This document shows positions 19,524-28,466 of a stretch of 64,000 nucleotides of DNA, piece by piece; position 1 is the stretch's first letter, and each line of letters opens with the position of its first letter. This stretch comes from Romboutsia lituseburensis DSM 797 (GTDB lineage: Bacteria > Bacillota > Clostridia > Peptostreptococcales > Peptostreptococcaceae). Location of the stretch: positions 1-64,000 of the forward strand of contig NZ_FNGW01000004.1 in the NCBI RefSeq assembly GCF_900103615.1. The letters are read 5' to 3'. The notes beneath the pieces are model-generated. The model did not search any database. It saw only the letters and a program-made list of their open reading frames with translations, and had not been told where the DNA came from. The translations under genes and the position numbers were made by a program.

Positions 19524-20723
19524 ATGAAAAAGTTTAATAGAGTATTTTTAACTGTATTAGACTCAGTAGGTATAGGAGCGCTAGAAGATGCAAATGAGTA
19601 TGGTGATTTAGGAGCTAATACTCTTTGTAATATAGCTAAATCAACAGGAGGGCTTAGCCTTCCTAACCTACAAAAAATGGGTCTAGGAAATATAGCAAGT
19701 ATAGAAGGCGTTAATTCAACAAGTAGTCAAACAGCATATACAACTAAATGTAGAGAGTTATCTAAAGGAAAAGATACAATAACAGGACACTGGGAAATGG
19801 CAGGAATACTTATCAAAGAACCATTTAAAGTATTTACAGAAACAGGGTTTCCAAAGGAACTTATAGATGAACTTGAACAAAAAAGTGGGCATAAATTTAT
19901 AGGAAATATTTCAGCATCAGGTACAGAAATAATAAAAAACTTAGGCGAAGAACATTTACAAACTAAAAGTTTAATACTTTATACATCTGCAGATAGCGTT
20001 TTACAAATAGCTGCTAATGAAGAGATAATACCACTTGAAGAATTATATAGAGTTTGTGAAGTAGCAAGAGAAGTCACTTTAAAGGAAGAATATAAAGTTG
20101 CTAGAATAATAGCAAGACCATTTATTGGAACTGACAAAGAAAACTTCACAAGAACTTCAAATAGAAAAGATTATGCCTTAAAACCACCTACTAAAACAAT
20201 TTTAGATGAACTTCATGAAAACGATTTAGATGTAGTTGGGATTGGTAAAATAGGTGATATATATTCTTACCAAGGTATAACAAAGAGTATAAAGACAAAG
20301 AGTAATGAAGATGGAATGAATAAAACCATAGAAATTGCAAAAGATGGATCTCACAAAGGTTTAATATTCCTAAACCTAGTAGATTTTGATGCTCTATATG
20401 GTCATAGAAGAAATGCTGAAGGATATAAGGAAGCATTAGAAAAATTTGATTCTCAATTAGGAACTCTTATCGAAGAACTTAAAGATGATGATCTTTTAAT
20501 AATAACTGCAGATCATGGAAATGATCCTACTTTTAAAGGGACTGATCATACTAGAGAGTATGTTCCGGTATTAGTTTACAATAAGCAAATAAAAGAATGT
20601 AATAAAATGCCTATATTAGAAAGTATGGCAGATATAGGATTAACAATATTAGATAATTTTAATGATAATGACAAGAAGTATGATTTTGAGATAGGAAAAT
20701 CATTCTTACAAAATATAAAATAA
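19524..20723 (+). CDS. deoB: Phosphopentomutase
   Basis: Interconverts (deoxy)ribose-1- and 5-phosphate, linking the phosphorylases to deoC and transketolase. Alkaline-phosphatase fold, 399 aa, normal length. Metal-site motifs: FLTVLDSVGIGALEDA, DTITGHWEMAG, FLNLVDFDALYGHRR, and ADHGNDPTFKGTDHTREYVP. The ribosome binding site is weak (GGGG within the deoC end), suggesting coupling to deoC translation. Confidence 0.97.
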   Translation: MKKFNRVFLTVLDSVGIGALEDANEYGDLGANTLCNIAKSTGGLSLPNLQKMGLGNIASIEGVNSTSSQTAYTTKCRELSKGKDTITGHWEMAGILIKEPFKVFTETGFPKELIDELEQKSGHKFIGNISASGTEIIKNLGEEHLQTKSLILYTSADSVLQIAANEEIIPLEELYRVCEVAREVTLKEEYKVARIIARPFIGTDKENFTRTSNRKDYALKPPTKTILDELHENDLDVVGIGKIGDIYSYQGITKSIKTKSNEDGMNKTIEIAKDGSHKGLIFLNLVDFDALYGHRRNAEGYKEALEKFDSQLGTLIEELKDDDLLIITADHGNDPTFKGTDHTREYVPVLVYNKQIKECNKMPILESMADIGLTILDNFNDNDKKYDFEIGKSFLQNIK

Positions 20724-20738
20724 TTTGAGGTGGATAGT

Positions 20739-21560
20739 ATGAATAACTTATTTGATAGAATAAATGAAAGCGCAGAATATATAAAATCTAAAATAGATGT
20801 AGTACCAACTATAGGATTAATACTAGGATCAGGATTAGGTGTTTTAGCAGATGAAATAGAAAACCCTGTAGAAATAAGCTATCATGATATACCAAACTTC
20901 CCAGTATCAACTGTAGAGGGCCATAAAGGTCAACTAGTTATAGGTAAATTACAAGGCAAAAATGTAGTAGCTATGCAAGGTAGATTCCACTATTATGAAG
21001 GATATGCAATGCAAGAAACAACATTCCCAGTAAGAGTTATGAAAGCATTAGGTGTAGAAACTGTATTCGTAACAAATGCAGCAGGTGGAGTTAATACAGA
21101 ATTTAAACCAGGGGATTTAATGATAATAAAAGATCATATAAACTTCGGAGGATATAATCCATTAATAGGAAAAAATGATGATAGATTAGGTGTTAGATTC
21201 CCTGATATGTCAACAGCATATACTCCAGAATATATAGAATTAACTAGAAAGTGTGCTAAAGAATTAGGTATAGATGTAAAAGAAGGTGTTTATACATTCT
21301 TTACAGGTCCAACATATGAAACACCAGCTGAAGTAAGAATGGCAAGAATAATGGGATCAGATGCAGTAGGTATGTCTACAGTTCCAGAAGTTATAGTAGC
21401 ATCACATAGTGGTCTTAAAGTAGTAGGTATATCTTGTATAACTAATATGGCATCAGGAATACTTGATCAACCATTAAATCATGAAGAAGTTATAGAAACA
21501 ACTCAAAGAGTAAAACAACAATTTTTAAGCTTAGTTAAAAAAATAGTTAGTGAAATATAG
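20739..21560 (+). CDS. punA: Purine-nucleoside phosphorylase (trimeric type)
   Basis: Phosphorolysis of (deoxy)inosine and (deoxy)guanosine. Trimeric class shown by GLILGSGLG, VEGHKGQLVIG, GRFHYYEGY, FVTNAAGGVN, GPTYETPAE, AVGMSTVPEVIVA and ITNMASG. The ATG at 20739 has GAGGTGG at a good distance; the GTG at 20730 lies within that site and is less likely. Length 273 aa, normal. Confidence 0.95.
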   Translation: MNNLFDRINESAEYIKSKIDVVPTIGLILGSGLGVLADEIENPVEISYHDIPNFPVSTVEGHKGQLVIGKLQGKNVVAMQGRFHYYEGYAMQETTFPVRVMKALGVETVFVTNAAGGVNTEFKPGDLMIIKDHINFGGYNPLIGKNDDRLGVRFPDMSTAYTPEYIELTRKCAKELGIDVKEGVYTFFTGPTYETPAEVRMARIMGSDAVGMSTVPEVIVASHSGLKVVGISCITNMASGILDQPLNHEEVIETTQRVKQQFLSLVKKIVSEI

Positions 21561-21590
21561 TAGTTAATCTAAAAAGCAGAGGGTGATAAG

Positions 21591-22844
21591 ATGGCAATAA
21601 TATTAAACATAATAGGAATAATGATATTATTAGGTGGATTATATCTAGTATCGTCTAATAAAAAAAATGTTAAGAAAAAAATGATATTAAAAGCACTTAT
21701 AATTCAGTTTGTAGTAGCATTTTTATTAGTTAAATTCCCATTAGGTAGACTAGCGTTAGAAAAAGTATCTGATGGTGTAACAAGTATTTTAAATTATGGA
21801 GCACAAGGATTAACATTTATATTTGGTTCATTAGAAAATGCAGGAGCTCCAACAGGATTTATATTTGGTATTCAGGTTTTAGGAAATATAATATTTATAT
21901 CAGCATTAGTAGCTGCTTTATACTATCTTGGAGTTCTTGGTGCCATAGTTAAAGTGATTGGTGGAATAATAGGTAAAACTTTAGGAACTAGTAATGTAGA
22001 AAGTTTCGTTGCTGTTGCAAACGTATTTTTAGGTCAAACAGAATCTCCAATACTTGTATCTAAGTATTTAGATCGTATGACTGAAAGTGAAATAATGTTA
22101 GTTTTAATATCAGGTATGGGTAGTATGTCTGCAACTGTACTTATGGGATATACAGCAATGGGGATACCTATGCAAAACCTTTTAATAGCTGGAGCATTAG
22201 TTCCATTAGGTAGTATAATAGTGTCAAAACTTATACTTCCAGAAATTTCACAAGAAGTTGTCACTACTAGTGATGATTCTTTAGAATCTTCTGAATGTGC
22301 TGCAGCTGCAGTGATAGAAGAAGTAAAAATGGATAATAAAGGTGATAATGCAAACCTTATATCAGCAATATCTCAAGGTGCTAATGAAGGTCTTCAAATG
22401 GCTTTAGGTATAGGTGCATCATTAATTGCAATAATATCTTTAGTAGCTTTAGTTAATGGTATATTAGGAGTAGTTGGTTTATCTTTAGAACAAATATTAT
22501 CATATATATTTGCGCCTATAGGATTATTCATGGGTATTGGTACAGAACATATGCTTACTGCAGGTCAATTACTTGGAAGTAAGTTAATATTAAATGAATT
22601 TGTTGCTTTCGGTGAATTAGGTAAAATATTAAATACTTTAGATTATAGAACAGGTTTAATGTTATCAATATCTTTAGCTGGATTTGCAAATATCTCTAGT
22701 ATGGGGATATGTATATCAGGAATATCAGTATTCTGTCCAGACAAAAGAGGTATATTATCAAAACTAGCATTTAGAGGAATGATAGGTGGATTCTGTGTAA
22801 GTTTATTAAGTTCTTTAATAGTAGGTTTAATAATAGCTATATAA
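21591..22844 (+). CDS. nupC: Concentrative nucleoside transporter (NupC/CNT family)
   Basis: Cation-coupled nucleoside uptake across the cytoplasmic membrane. Length 417 aa, with eight or more hydrophobic segments. CNT signatures: GQTESPILV, GSMSATVLMGY, GTEHMLTAGQLLGSKLILNEF-like, and GFANISSMGI. The stretch around residues 225-250 is polar and Glu-rich, typical of a cytoplasmic loop. It lies inside the nucleoside operon and is followed by a hairpin terminator. Confidence 0.93.
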   Translation: MAIILNIIGIMILLGGLYLVSSNKKNVKKKMILKALIIQFVVAFLLVKFPLGRLALEKVSDGVTSILNYGAQGLTFIFGSLENAGAPTGFIFGIQVLGNIIFISALVAALYYLGVLGAIVKVIGGIIGKTLGTSNVESFVAVANVFLGQTESPILVSKYLDRMTESEIMLVLISGMGSMSATVLMGYTAMGIPMQNLLIAGALVPLGSIIVSKLILPEISQEVVTTSDDSLESSECAAAAVIEEVKMDNKGDNANLISAISQGANEGLQMALGIGASLIAIISLVALVNGILGVVGLSLEQILSYIFAPIGLFMGIGTEHMLTAGQLLGSKLILNEFVAFGELGKILNTLDYRTGLMLSISLAGFANISSMGICISGISVFCPDKRGILSKLAFRGMIGGFCVSLLSSLIVGLIIAI

Positions 22845-22884
22845 TTAATATTTACTATAATTAATAATTTAATTAAGAACTATT

Positions 22885-22930
22885 TTCCCCACGTATTGAT
22901 TTGGTCTAAGAAATATGTGGGGAATTTTAT
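22885..22930 (+). terminator. Terminator after nupC
   Basis: TTCCCCACGTA / TATGTGGGGAA, 11 bp with one G-U pair and a 17-nt loop, then TTTTATTT. It divides the salvage genes (pdp to nupC) from the transketolase to transaldolase genes. It may be partial, giving lower expression downstream, or the latter may have their own promoter in 22930-22970. Confidence 0.8.
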
Positions 22931-22978
22931 TTAAAAACATATATAAATTTAAAATCGAATATTAAAAGGAGAAGCCAT

Positions 22979-23806
22979 ATGTATAAAAATTTACAAAATC
23001 ATGCTATAAACATAAGAAAAAATATAGTAGAGATGATAACTGAATCAAAATCAGGACATCCAGGAGGATCATTATCAGCAGTCGAAATACTTACATATTT
23101 ATATTTTGAAGAAATGAATATAAATGAAGCGAATATAGATAACAAAGAAAGAGATTATTTTGTACTTAGCAAAGGTCATGCAGCGCCAGTACTATATGCA
23201 ACATTAAGTGAAAAAGGATTTATACCTCAAGAAGACTTAATGACTTTAAGAAAATTAGGATCTAAATTACAAGGGCATCCAGATAGTAAAAAGATAAAAG
23301 TTGTAGATATAGCAACAGGTTCATTAGGACAAGGTATATCTAATGCAGTAGGTCTTGCAATTGGGTCTAAGATAGATAATGATAACTCTAGAGTATATAC
23401 GTTGTTAGGAGATGGAGAACTACAAGAAGGTTTAGTATGGGAAGCTGCTATGAGTGCAGCTCATTATAAATTAGATAACTTAGTAGCATTTGTAGATTAT
23501 AACAAACTTCAAATAGATGGAAATAATGATGATGTAATGGGAATAAAACCATTAGATAAGAAATTTGAAAGCTTTGGATGGAATGTGTTAATTATAGATG
23601 GACATGACTTTAAAGAAATAGAATGTGCATTAAATCAAGCTAAAGAAATAAAAGGAAAGCCAACTGTAATAATAGCTAATACTGTAAAAGGAAAAGGTGT
23701 TTCGTTTATGGAAAATAATGCAGGATGGCATGGAACTGCACCAAGCATAGAACAAAGAGATATGGCAATAAATGAATTAGAAGAGATGAGAAAGGGGTGC
23801 TTATAA
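22979..23806 (+). CDS. Transketolase, N-terminal subunit
   Basis: Thiamine-diphosphate-binding half of a split transketolase, 275 aa. Seen: [53 protein letters not shown] with a ThDP motif ending in NKLQIDG, and a late WHGTAP. Transfers two-carbon units between sugar phosphates, so ribose from nucleosides can enter glycolysis. The C-terminal half starts at the stop codon (TAATG), as usual for split enzymes. Confidence 0.95.
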   Translation: MYKNLQNHAINIRKNIVEMITESKSGHPGGSLSAVEILTYLYFEEMNINEANIDNKERDYFVLSKGHAAPVLYATLSEKGFIPQEDLMTLRKLGSKLQGHPDSKKIKVVDIATGSLGQGISNAVGLAIGSKIDNDNSRVYTLLGDGELQEGLVWEAAMSAAHYKLDNLVAFVDYNKLQIDGNNDDVMGIKPLDKKFESFGWNVLIIDGHDFKEIECALNQAKEIKGKPTVIIANTVKGKGVSFMENNAGWHGTAPSIEQRDMAINELEEMRKGCL

Positions 23807-24735
23807 TGGGATTAGCAACAAGAGAAGCATATGGAAAGGCATTAGTTGAATTAGGAGCAGAAAACAAGGATATAGTTGTATTAGACGCAGACCTTTCAAA
23901 ATCTACTAAGACAGCAGATTTTAAAAAAGCATACCCTGAGAGATTTATAAATGCAGGTATAGCGGAACAAAATTTATTAGGTATGAGTGCAGGTCTTGCT
24001 AGATATGGTAAAATTCCTTTTGCAAGTACATTTGCAGTGTTTGCATCAGGAAGAGCTTTCGAAATAATAAGAAATTCAGTATGTTATCCAAACGCTAATG
24101 TAAAAATAGCAGCAACTCATGCAGGAATAACAGTTGGGGAAGATGGAGGATCTCACCAATCTATAGAGGATATAGCAATAATGAACTCTCTTCCAAATAT
24201 GAGTGTATTAGTTCCAGCAGATGCAAAAGAGACAAATGAAATAATAAAATATGCAGCTAAGCACAACGGACCTGTTTACATAAGATTAGGCAGATTAAAT
24301 AGTGAAGATATATTTGGTGACGATTATAAGTTTGAATATGGTAAAGGTGTATGTGTAAAAGAAGGAAAAGACTGTACTATAATAGCTACAGGGCTTATGA
24401 CAGCTATGGCAAAGTCAGCTTGTGAAACATTAAAAGAAGAAGGTATAGATGTAAGACTTATACATATGCCTACAATAAAGCCAATTGATAGGGAAATTAT
24501 AGAATGCGCAGCAAAAGAAACTGATTTTATATTAACTTGTGAAGAGCATTCTGTTGTTGGAGGATTAGGACAAATAGTAGCATCTGTTACATCAGAAACA
24601 GTCCCAACTAAAGTTATTAAACTAGGCGTGAATGACGTATTTGGAGAATCAGCAACTCCAAAAGAATTATTAGAAAAGCATGGATTGACTAGTGAAAATA
24701 TAGTTAGATTAATAAAAGAAAATTACAAGAAATAA
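23806..24735 (+). CDS. Transketolase, C-terminal subunit
   Basis: Pyrimidine-binding and C-terminal domains of split transketolase, 309 aa. Seen: VVLDADLSKS, RFINAGIAEQNLLGMSAGLA, PFASTFAVFA, THAGITVGEDGGSHQSIEDIA, PVYIRLGR, and a C-terminal EEHSVVGGLG. The ATG at 23806 overlaps the stop of the first half by one base and has AAAGGGGTG before it; the GTG at 23797 is inside that site. Confidence 0.95.
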   Translation: MGLATREAYGKALVELGAENKDIVVLDADLSKSTKTADFKKAYPERFINAGIAEQNLLGMSAGLARYGKIPFASTFAVFASGRAFEIIRNSVCYPNANVKIAATHAGITVGEDGGSHQSIEDIAIMNSLPNMSVLVPADAKETNEIIKYAAKHNGPVYIRLGRLNSEDIFGDDYKFEYGKGVCVKEGKDCTIIATGLMTAMAKSACETLKEEGIDVRLIHMPTIKPIDREIIECAAKETDFILTCEEHSVVGGLGQIVASVTSETVPTKVIKLGVNDVFGESATPKELLEKHGLTSENIVRLIKENYKK

Positions 24736-24776
24736 TTTATATTATAAATATTTGTCGCAAAGGAGAGATTTAACTT

Positions 24777-25178
24777 ATGGATAACAAACAATTATTAGAA
24801 CTAGCTGAAAAAGCTAGAGAAAATGCATATGTTCCATATTCAAAATTTCATGTAGGGGCAGCTTTAGTTACTAAATCAGGTAAAGTATATACTGGATGTA
24901 ATATAGAATGTGCATCGTATGGAGGAACTAACTGCGCAGAGAGAACAGCCATATTTAAAGCTGTATCGGAAGGGCATAAAGATATAGAAAAAATAGCAAT
25001 AGCAAGTGATAACTCTGAAAAAAATGAAATAACAGCACCATGCGGAATATGCAGACAAGTAATTGGAGAATTTGGATTAGATATAAAAGTAATATTAGGT
25101 TACTCTAAAGGCGACATAAAAGAATTTACAATAAAAGATTTATTACCACACTCATTTACAGGTAGTGATTTAAAATAG
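24777..25178 (+). CDS. cdd: Cytidine deaminase
   Basis: Zinc enzyme converting (deoxy)cytidine to (deoxy)uridine, the substrate of the phosphorylase upstream. Length 133 aa, homotetrameric type. Zinc and catalytic motifs: CAERTAIFKA (C-A-E) and PCGICRQVIGEF (P-C-x2-C). YVPYSKFHVGAAL at the start is the family signature. AAGGAGAG precedes the ATG. Confidence 0.97.
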   Translation: MDNKQLLELAEKARENAYVPYSKFHVGAALVTKSGKVYTGCNIECASYGGTNCAERTAIFKAVSEGHKDIEKIAIASDNSEKNEITAPCGICRQVIGEFGLDIKVILGYSKGDIKEFTIKDLLPHSFTGSDLK

Positions 25179-25192
25179 GGAGGATATAAAAG

Positions 25193-25831
25193 ATGAAAAT
25201 ATTTATAGATACAGCAAATGTGAGCGAAATAGTAGAAGCAAATAGTTGGGGAATAATAGATGGTGTTACAACAAATCCATCTCTTATAGCTAAAGAAGGA
25301 AGAGATTTACAAGAAGTTATAAATGAAATATGTTCTATAGTAGATGGACCAATAAGTGCAGAAGTTATAAGTCTAGAAGCTGATAAAATGGTTGAAGAAG
25401 CTATGGAATTAGTAAAATTACACAAGAACATAGTTATAAAAATACCTATGTGTATAGAAGGATTAAAAGCAGTTAAAGTATTAGCGGATAAAGGAATAAA
25501 AACTAATGTGACTTTAATATTCTCATCTCAACAAGCTTTATTAGCTGCTAAATCAGGTGCTACATATGTAAGTCCTTTTGTAGGAAGAGTTGATGATATA
25601 GGTGCTAGAGGTATAGAATTAATAACTGAAATATCTAGTATATTTAAAATACATAACATATCAACTGAAATAATAGCAGCAAGTATAAGAAATCCTATAC
25701 ATGTATCAGAATGTGCATTAGCAGGGTCTGATATAGCTACAATACCATTTGGAGTATTAAAACAAATGGCTAAGCATCCTTTAACTGATATAGGAATAGA
25801 AAAGTTTTTAGCAGATTATAATCAAAAGTAA
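25193..25831 (+). CDS. Transaldolase (small, TalC/fructose-6-phosphate aldolase-like)
   Basis: Small transaldolase of 212 aa. Seen: [24 protein letters not shown], the Schiff-base lysine motif [23 protein letters not shown], and [11 protein letters not shown]. With transketolase it rearranges pentose phosphates. Small members may act as transaldolase or fructose-6-phosphate aldolase; the transketolase neighbours favour transaldolase. Last gene of the cluster. Confidence 0.9.
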   Translation: MKIFIDTANVSEIVEANSWGIIDGVTTNPSLIAKEGRDLQEVINEICSIVDGPISAEVISLEADKMVEEAMELVKLHKNIVIKIPMCIEGLKAVKVLADKGIKTNVTLIFSSQQALLAAKSGATYVSPFVGRVDDIGARGIELITEISSIFKIHNISTEIIAASIRNPIHVSECALAGSDIATIPFGVLKQMAKHPLTDIGIEKFLADYNQK

Positions 25832-25842
25832 TATAAACATTG

Positions 25843-25883
25843 CAAAAAAGAGCTATATAATATCTAATATAGCTCTTTTTGCA
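25843..25883 (+). terminator. Terminator of the nucleoside/pentose cluster
   Basis: AGAGCTATAT / ATATAGCTCT stem, an 8-nt loop and flanking A6 and T5 runs. Near-symmetric, so it could work in both directions. Confidence 0.85.
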
Positions 25884-25903
25884 TATAAAAATTTAAAATA
25901 TGG

Positions 25904-25932
25904 TTGACAATAAATAGATGTAGGAATAATAT
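25904..25932 (+). promoter_or_regulatory. Sigma-A promoter of the padR operon
   Basis: Perfect -35 TTGACA (25904-25909), 17-bp spacer, -10 TAATAT (25927-25932). The predicted start near 25939 abuts the first operator. Confidence 0.8.
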
Positions 25933-25939
25933 GTAAATA

Positions 25940-25962
25940 GGTATTATGTTAAACATAGTACC
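25940..25962 (+). promoter_or_regulatory. Operator 1 (palindrome) for the PadR regulator
   Basis: Near-palindrome GGTATTATGTTAAACATAG plus TACC, arms ATGTT and AACAT, at the predicted transcription start. The core matches operator 2. PadR proteins often repress their own operon through such ATGT-ACAT dyads. Confidence 0.65.
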
Positions 25963-25978
25963 TATTTAAAAAAGTTGC

Positions 25979-25997
25979 TACTATGTTTAACATAGTA
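25979..25997 (+). promoter_or_regulatory. Operator 2 (perfect palindrome) for the PadR regulator
   Basis: TACTATGTTTAACATAGTA, 9-bp arms around one base, in the leader just upstream of padR. Its centre is about 37 bp from that of operator 1, suggesting cooperative or looping repression. Confidence 0.65.
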
Positions 25998-26020
25998 ATA
26001 ATAGTAATGAAGGAGTAAAA

Positions 26021-26356
26021 ATGAAAGATAAATCACAGTTATTAAAAGGGGTACTTGAAGGATGTATACTAAATATAGTGAAACATAAAAAAGAAACTTA
26101 TGGATATGAGGTAGTAACAGAAATGAGGACATTTGGATTTGGTCAATGTACAGAAGGTACTATATATCCATTGTTAACAAGATTGGAAAAGAAAAATAGC
26201 TTAAAATCAGAAAAGAAACAGTCACCATTTGGTCCTCAAAGAAAATATTACTCACTTACTGATCAAGGGGAAGAAGAATTAAAAGAATTTTATGATACGT
26301 GGACAGAATTTAAGGATTTTGTAGATAGCATATTTAAAAATTATGAAGGGGTGTAA
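26021..26356 (+). CDS. PadR-family transcriptional repressor
   Basis: Winged-helix PadR protein, 111 aa (short subfamily). Seen: LLKGVLEGCILNIV, YGYEVVTEM, CTEGTIYPLLTRLEKK, and FGPQRKYYSLTDQGEEEL. It probably binds the two palindromes upstream and represses itself and the membrane protein that follows 3 nt downstream. The ligand is unknown; many relatives respond to envelope-active drugs. Confidence 0.92.
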   Translation: MKDKSQLLKGVLEGCILNIVKHKKETYGYEVVTEMRTFGFGQCTEGTIYPLLTRLEKKNSLKSEKKQSPFGPQRKYYSLTDQGEEELKEFYDTWTEFKDFVDSIFKNYEGV

Positions 26357-26359
26357 ATT

Positions 26360-27049
26360 ATGACAAGTATTAAAAAATTATTAAAAATTAATTATGAAAA
26401 TATGATGAAAATAGATGATAAATACCAAGATTTAGTCACAGATATTGTTTGTTATATAAGAGGAGAGTTAACTCAAAAAGATGCAGAGGAAGCAATAAAT
26501 GATATAAATGAAATATTATTAGGAGCACAAGAGAGAGGGGAAGATATTTTTACAGTTGTAGGTGATTATGAACAATTTTGTAAAGAGATAGTAGAATCAT
26601 ATAAAATAGTAACAAAAACATATATATTTAAAAAAGTTTTAGACTATATTCCGACTATTTTATATTCATTAATATTCTTTATAGCAATAGATATGGTATC
26701 ATCAATTTTAGAATATGGTAAAAGTATATTTAATAATTTTTGGACATTAAAATATACTCTTTCATTAGCACCGATATTAAATTCAGTAATAGCTGCTATA
26801 ATAGCTATTATAGTTATTGAAAATGTTTGTAAAATACCAACAACTAAGACACGTAATAAAAAATTTGATTTGTTAATTATTTTTGCTTATATAGCAATTA
26901 CCGCAATCTTAGTAGTAATAGGTTTATTTGCTAGTAAAGTAGAGATAGTAACTCTAAAAAATTGCTCTATTTTAATTATTATTTCATTTATTATAGTTGC
27001 AATTCAGCTTATAAAAATGATTAAATTTGCTATATTTGATAGAAAATAA
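26360..27049 (+). CDS. DUF1048-like membrane protein, partner of PadR
   Basis: The N-terminal soluble part (about 1-85) resembles DUF1048, usual partner of PadR genes, with GEDIFTVVGDYEQFCKEI matching that family's late motif. It is followed by four hydrophobic segments (about 95-115, 130-155, 167-190 and 200-222). Length 229 aa. Likely co-transcribed with padR. Its role is not known; the gene pair recalls drug- or envelope-responsive modules. Confidence 0.7.
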   Translation: MTSIKKLLKINYENMMKIDDKYQDLVTDIVCYIRGELTQKDAEEAINDINEILLGAQERGEDIFTVVGDYEQFCKEIVESYKIVTKTYIFKKVLDYIPTILYSLIFFIAIDMVSSILEYGKSIFNNFWTLKYTLSLAPILNSVIAAIIAIIVIENVCKIPTTKTRNKKFDLLIIFAYIAITAILVVIGLFASKVEIVTLKNCSILIIISFIIVAIQLIKMIKFAIFDRK

Positions 27050-27081
27050 ACAATCAAATTTAAACCGTTAAATTTAAGTAT

Positions 27082-27113
27082 AAAAGGAAGATGTTTAGAC
27101 CTCTTCCTTTTGT
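27082..27113 (+). terminator. Terminator of the padR operon
   Basis: AAAAGGAAGA / TCTTCCTTTT stem with a 10-nt loop, then TGTG. The stem's own U-rich end supplies the tract. Confidence 0.75.
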
Positions 27114-27150
27114 GATATAATCAAAATATACATAATATGATAAATTTACC

Positions 27151-27190
27151 ATAAATCTTGCTTGATCTGTATTAAGCAAGATTTATTTAA
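27151..27190 (+). terminator. Second hairpin before sbcD
   Basis: Perfect 13-bp stem ATAAATCTTGCTT / AAGCAAGATTTAT with a 10-nt loop, followed by TTAACTTT. It lies 38 nt after the first terminator. It may be a backup terminator or part of the sbcD leader. Confidence 0.5.
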
Positions 27191-27251
27191 CTTTATTACA
27201 AAACAAATAATTTATATAAATTTATAAGGTAGATTAAAAATGGAGGTTAAA

Positions 27252-28466
27252 ATGAGATTTATTCATACATCGGACTGGCATCTAGGCAAAAGTTTAGAGG
27301 GTCACTCTAGGATAGAAGAACAAATAAAGTTTTGTGAAGACTTTATAAACATAGTAAACGAAAATAATATTGATATGGTAATTATAGCAGGAGATATATA
27401 TGATACATCAAATCCTCCAGCATTAGCTGAAAAATTATTTTATAAAACTGTATCAAAATTAGCTAATAATGGTGAAAGATGTGTTCTGGTTATAAGTGGA
27501 AATCATGATAACCCAGAAAGGTTATCTGCTGTAACACCACTAGCACATGAACAAGGAATAATTATACTTGGAAATCCTTTGAGTAAAACTGAAGTAGGGA
27601 AGTTCGATGGATTTGAAATAATAGATGCTAAAGAAGGTTGTGTAAAATTAAAAATAGATGATGAAAAAGTTTCAGTTATAACATTACCGTATCCAAGTGA
27701 AAAAAGGCTTAATGAAGTTATACTTCAAAATGATGAAGATAAAGAAAGACAAGTTACTTATTCGCAAAAAATAGGAGAAATATTTAATAAATTAGAAGAC
27801 AATTTTGATAAGGACTCTATAAATCTAGCTGTGTCTCATATATTTGTAGCTGGTGGAGAAGGTACTGATTCAGAAAGACCTATAGAATTAGGTGGAAGTT
27901 TATTAGTTGAGAAAAAGCATTTACCAAGTAAAGCACAATATATAGCCTTAGGTCATTTGCATAAGCCACAGAAAGCATCACAGAGATTAAATGCATATTA
28001 TTCAGGGTCGCCTTTACAATATAGTAAAGATGAAAGAGCATACACAAAAGGGGCATATATAGTTGATATACATCCTGAAACAAAACCACAAATAGAAGAA
28101 ATATATTTTAGTAACTATAAGCCAATAGAAGTATTTAAATGTGATGGAATAGAAGAAGCTTTAAAGGTATGTGAGGAAAATAAGGATAGAGATATTTGGT
28201 CTTATTTTGAAATAAAAACAGAAGAGGTAATATCTCAGTCAAATATAAAAAAGATGAAAGATACATTAAAAGATATTATAGAAATAAAACCTATAATAAC
28301 ATCTCAAAATGAATATGAACACGTAGATATTAAAGAAAAATCTATGGCAGAGATGTTTAAAGAATTTTATACATTTAGCAGAGGGTTAGAACCAAAAGGA
28401 GAGCTTATGGATTTATTCTTAGATATAATAAATGAAGAAGGTGATATAGTAGATGAGACCAATTAA
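27252..28466 (+). CDS. sbcD: Nuclease SbcCD subunit D
   Basis: Mre11-type phosphoesterase of the SbcCD complex, which opens hairpins and protein-blocked DNA ends. Length 404 aa. Motifs: FIHTSDWHLGKSLEG, IIAGDIYDTSNPP, VLVISGNHDNPERL, and YIALGHLHKPQ. The ATG at 27252 is chosen because GGAGG lies at 27242-27246; the ATG at 27240 has no ribosome site. Overlaps sbcC by 14 nt. Confidence 0.96.
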   Translation: MRFIHTSDWHLGKSLEGHSRIEEQIKFCEDFINIVNENNIDMVIIAGDIYDTSNPPALAEKLFYKTVSKLANNGERCVLVISGNHDNPERLSAVTPLAHEQGIIILGNPLSKTEVGKFDGFEIIDAKEGCVKLKIDDEKVSVITLPYPSEKRLNEVILQNDEDKERQVTYSQKIGEIFNKLEDNFDKDSINLAVSHIFVAGGEGTDSERPIELGGSLLVEKKHLPSKAQYIALGHLHKPQKASQRLNAYYSGSPLQYSKDERAYTKGAYIVDIHPETKPQIEEIYFSNYKPIEVFKCDGIEEALKVCEENKDRDIWSYFEIKTEEVISQSNIKKMKDTLKDIIEIKPIITSQNEYEHVDIKEKSMAEMFKEFYTFSRGLEPKGELMDLFLDIINEEGDIVDETN

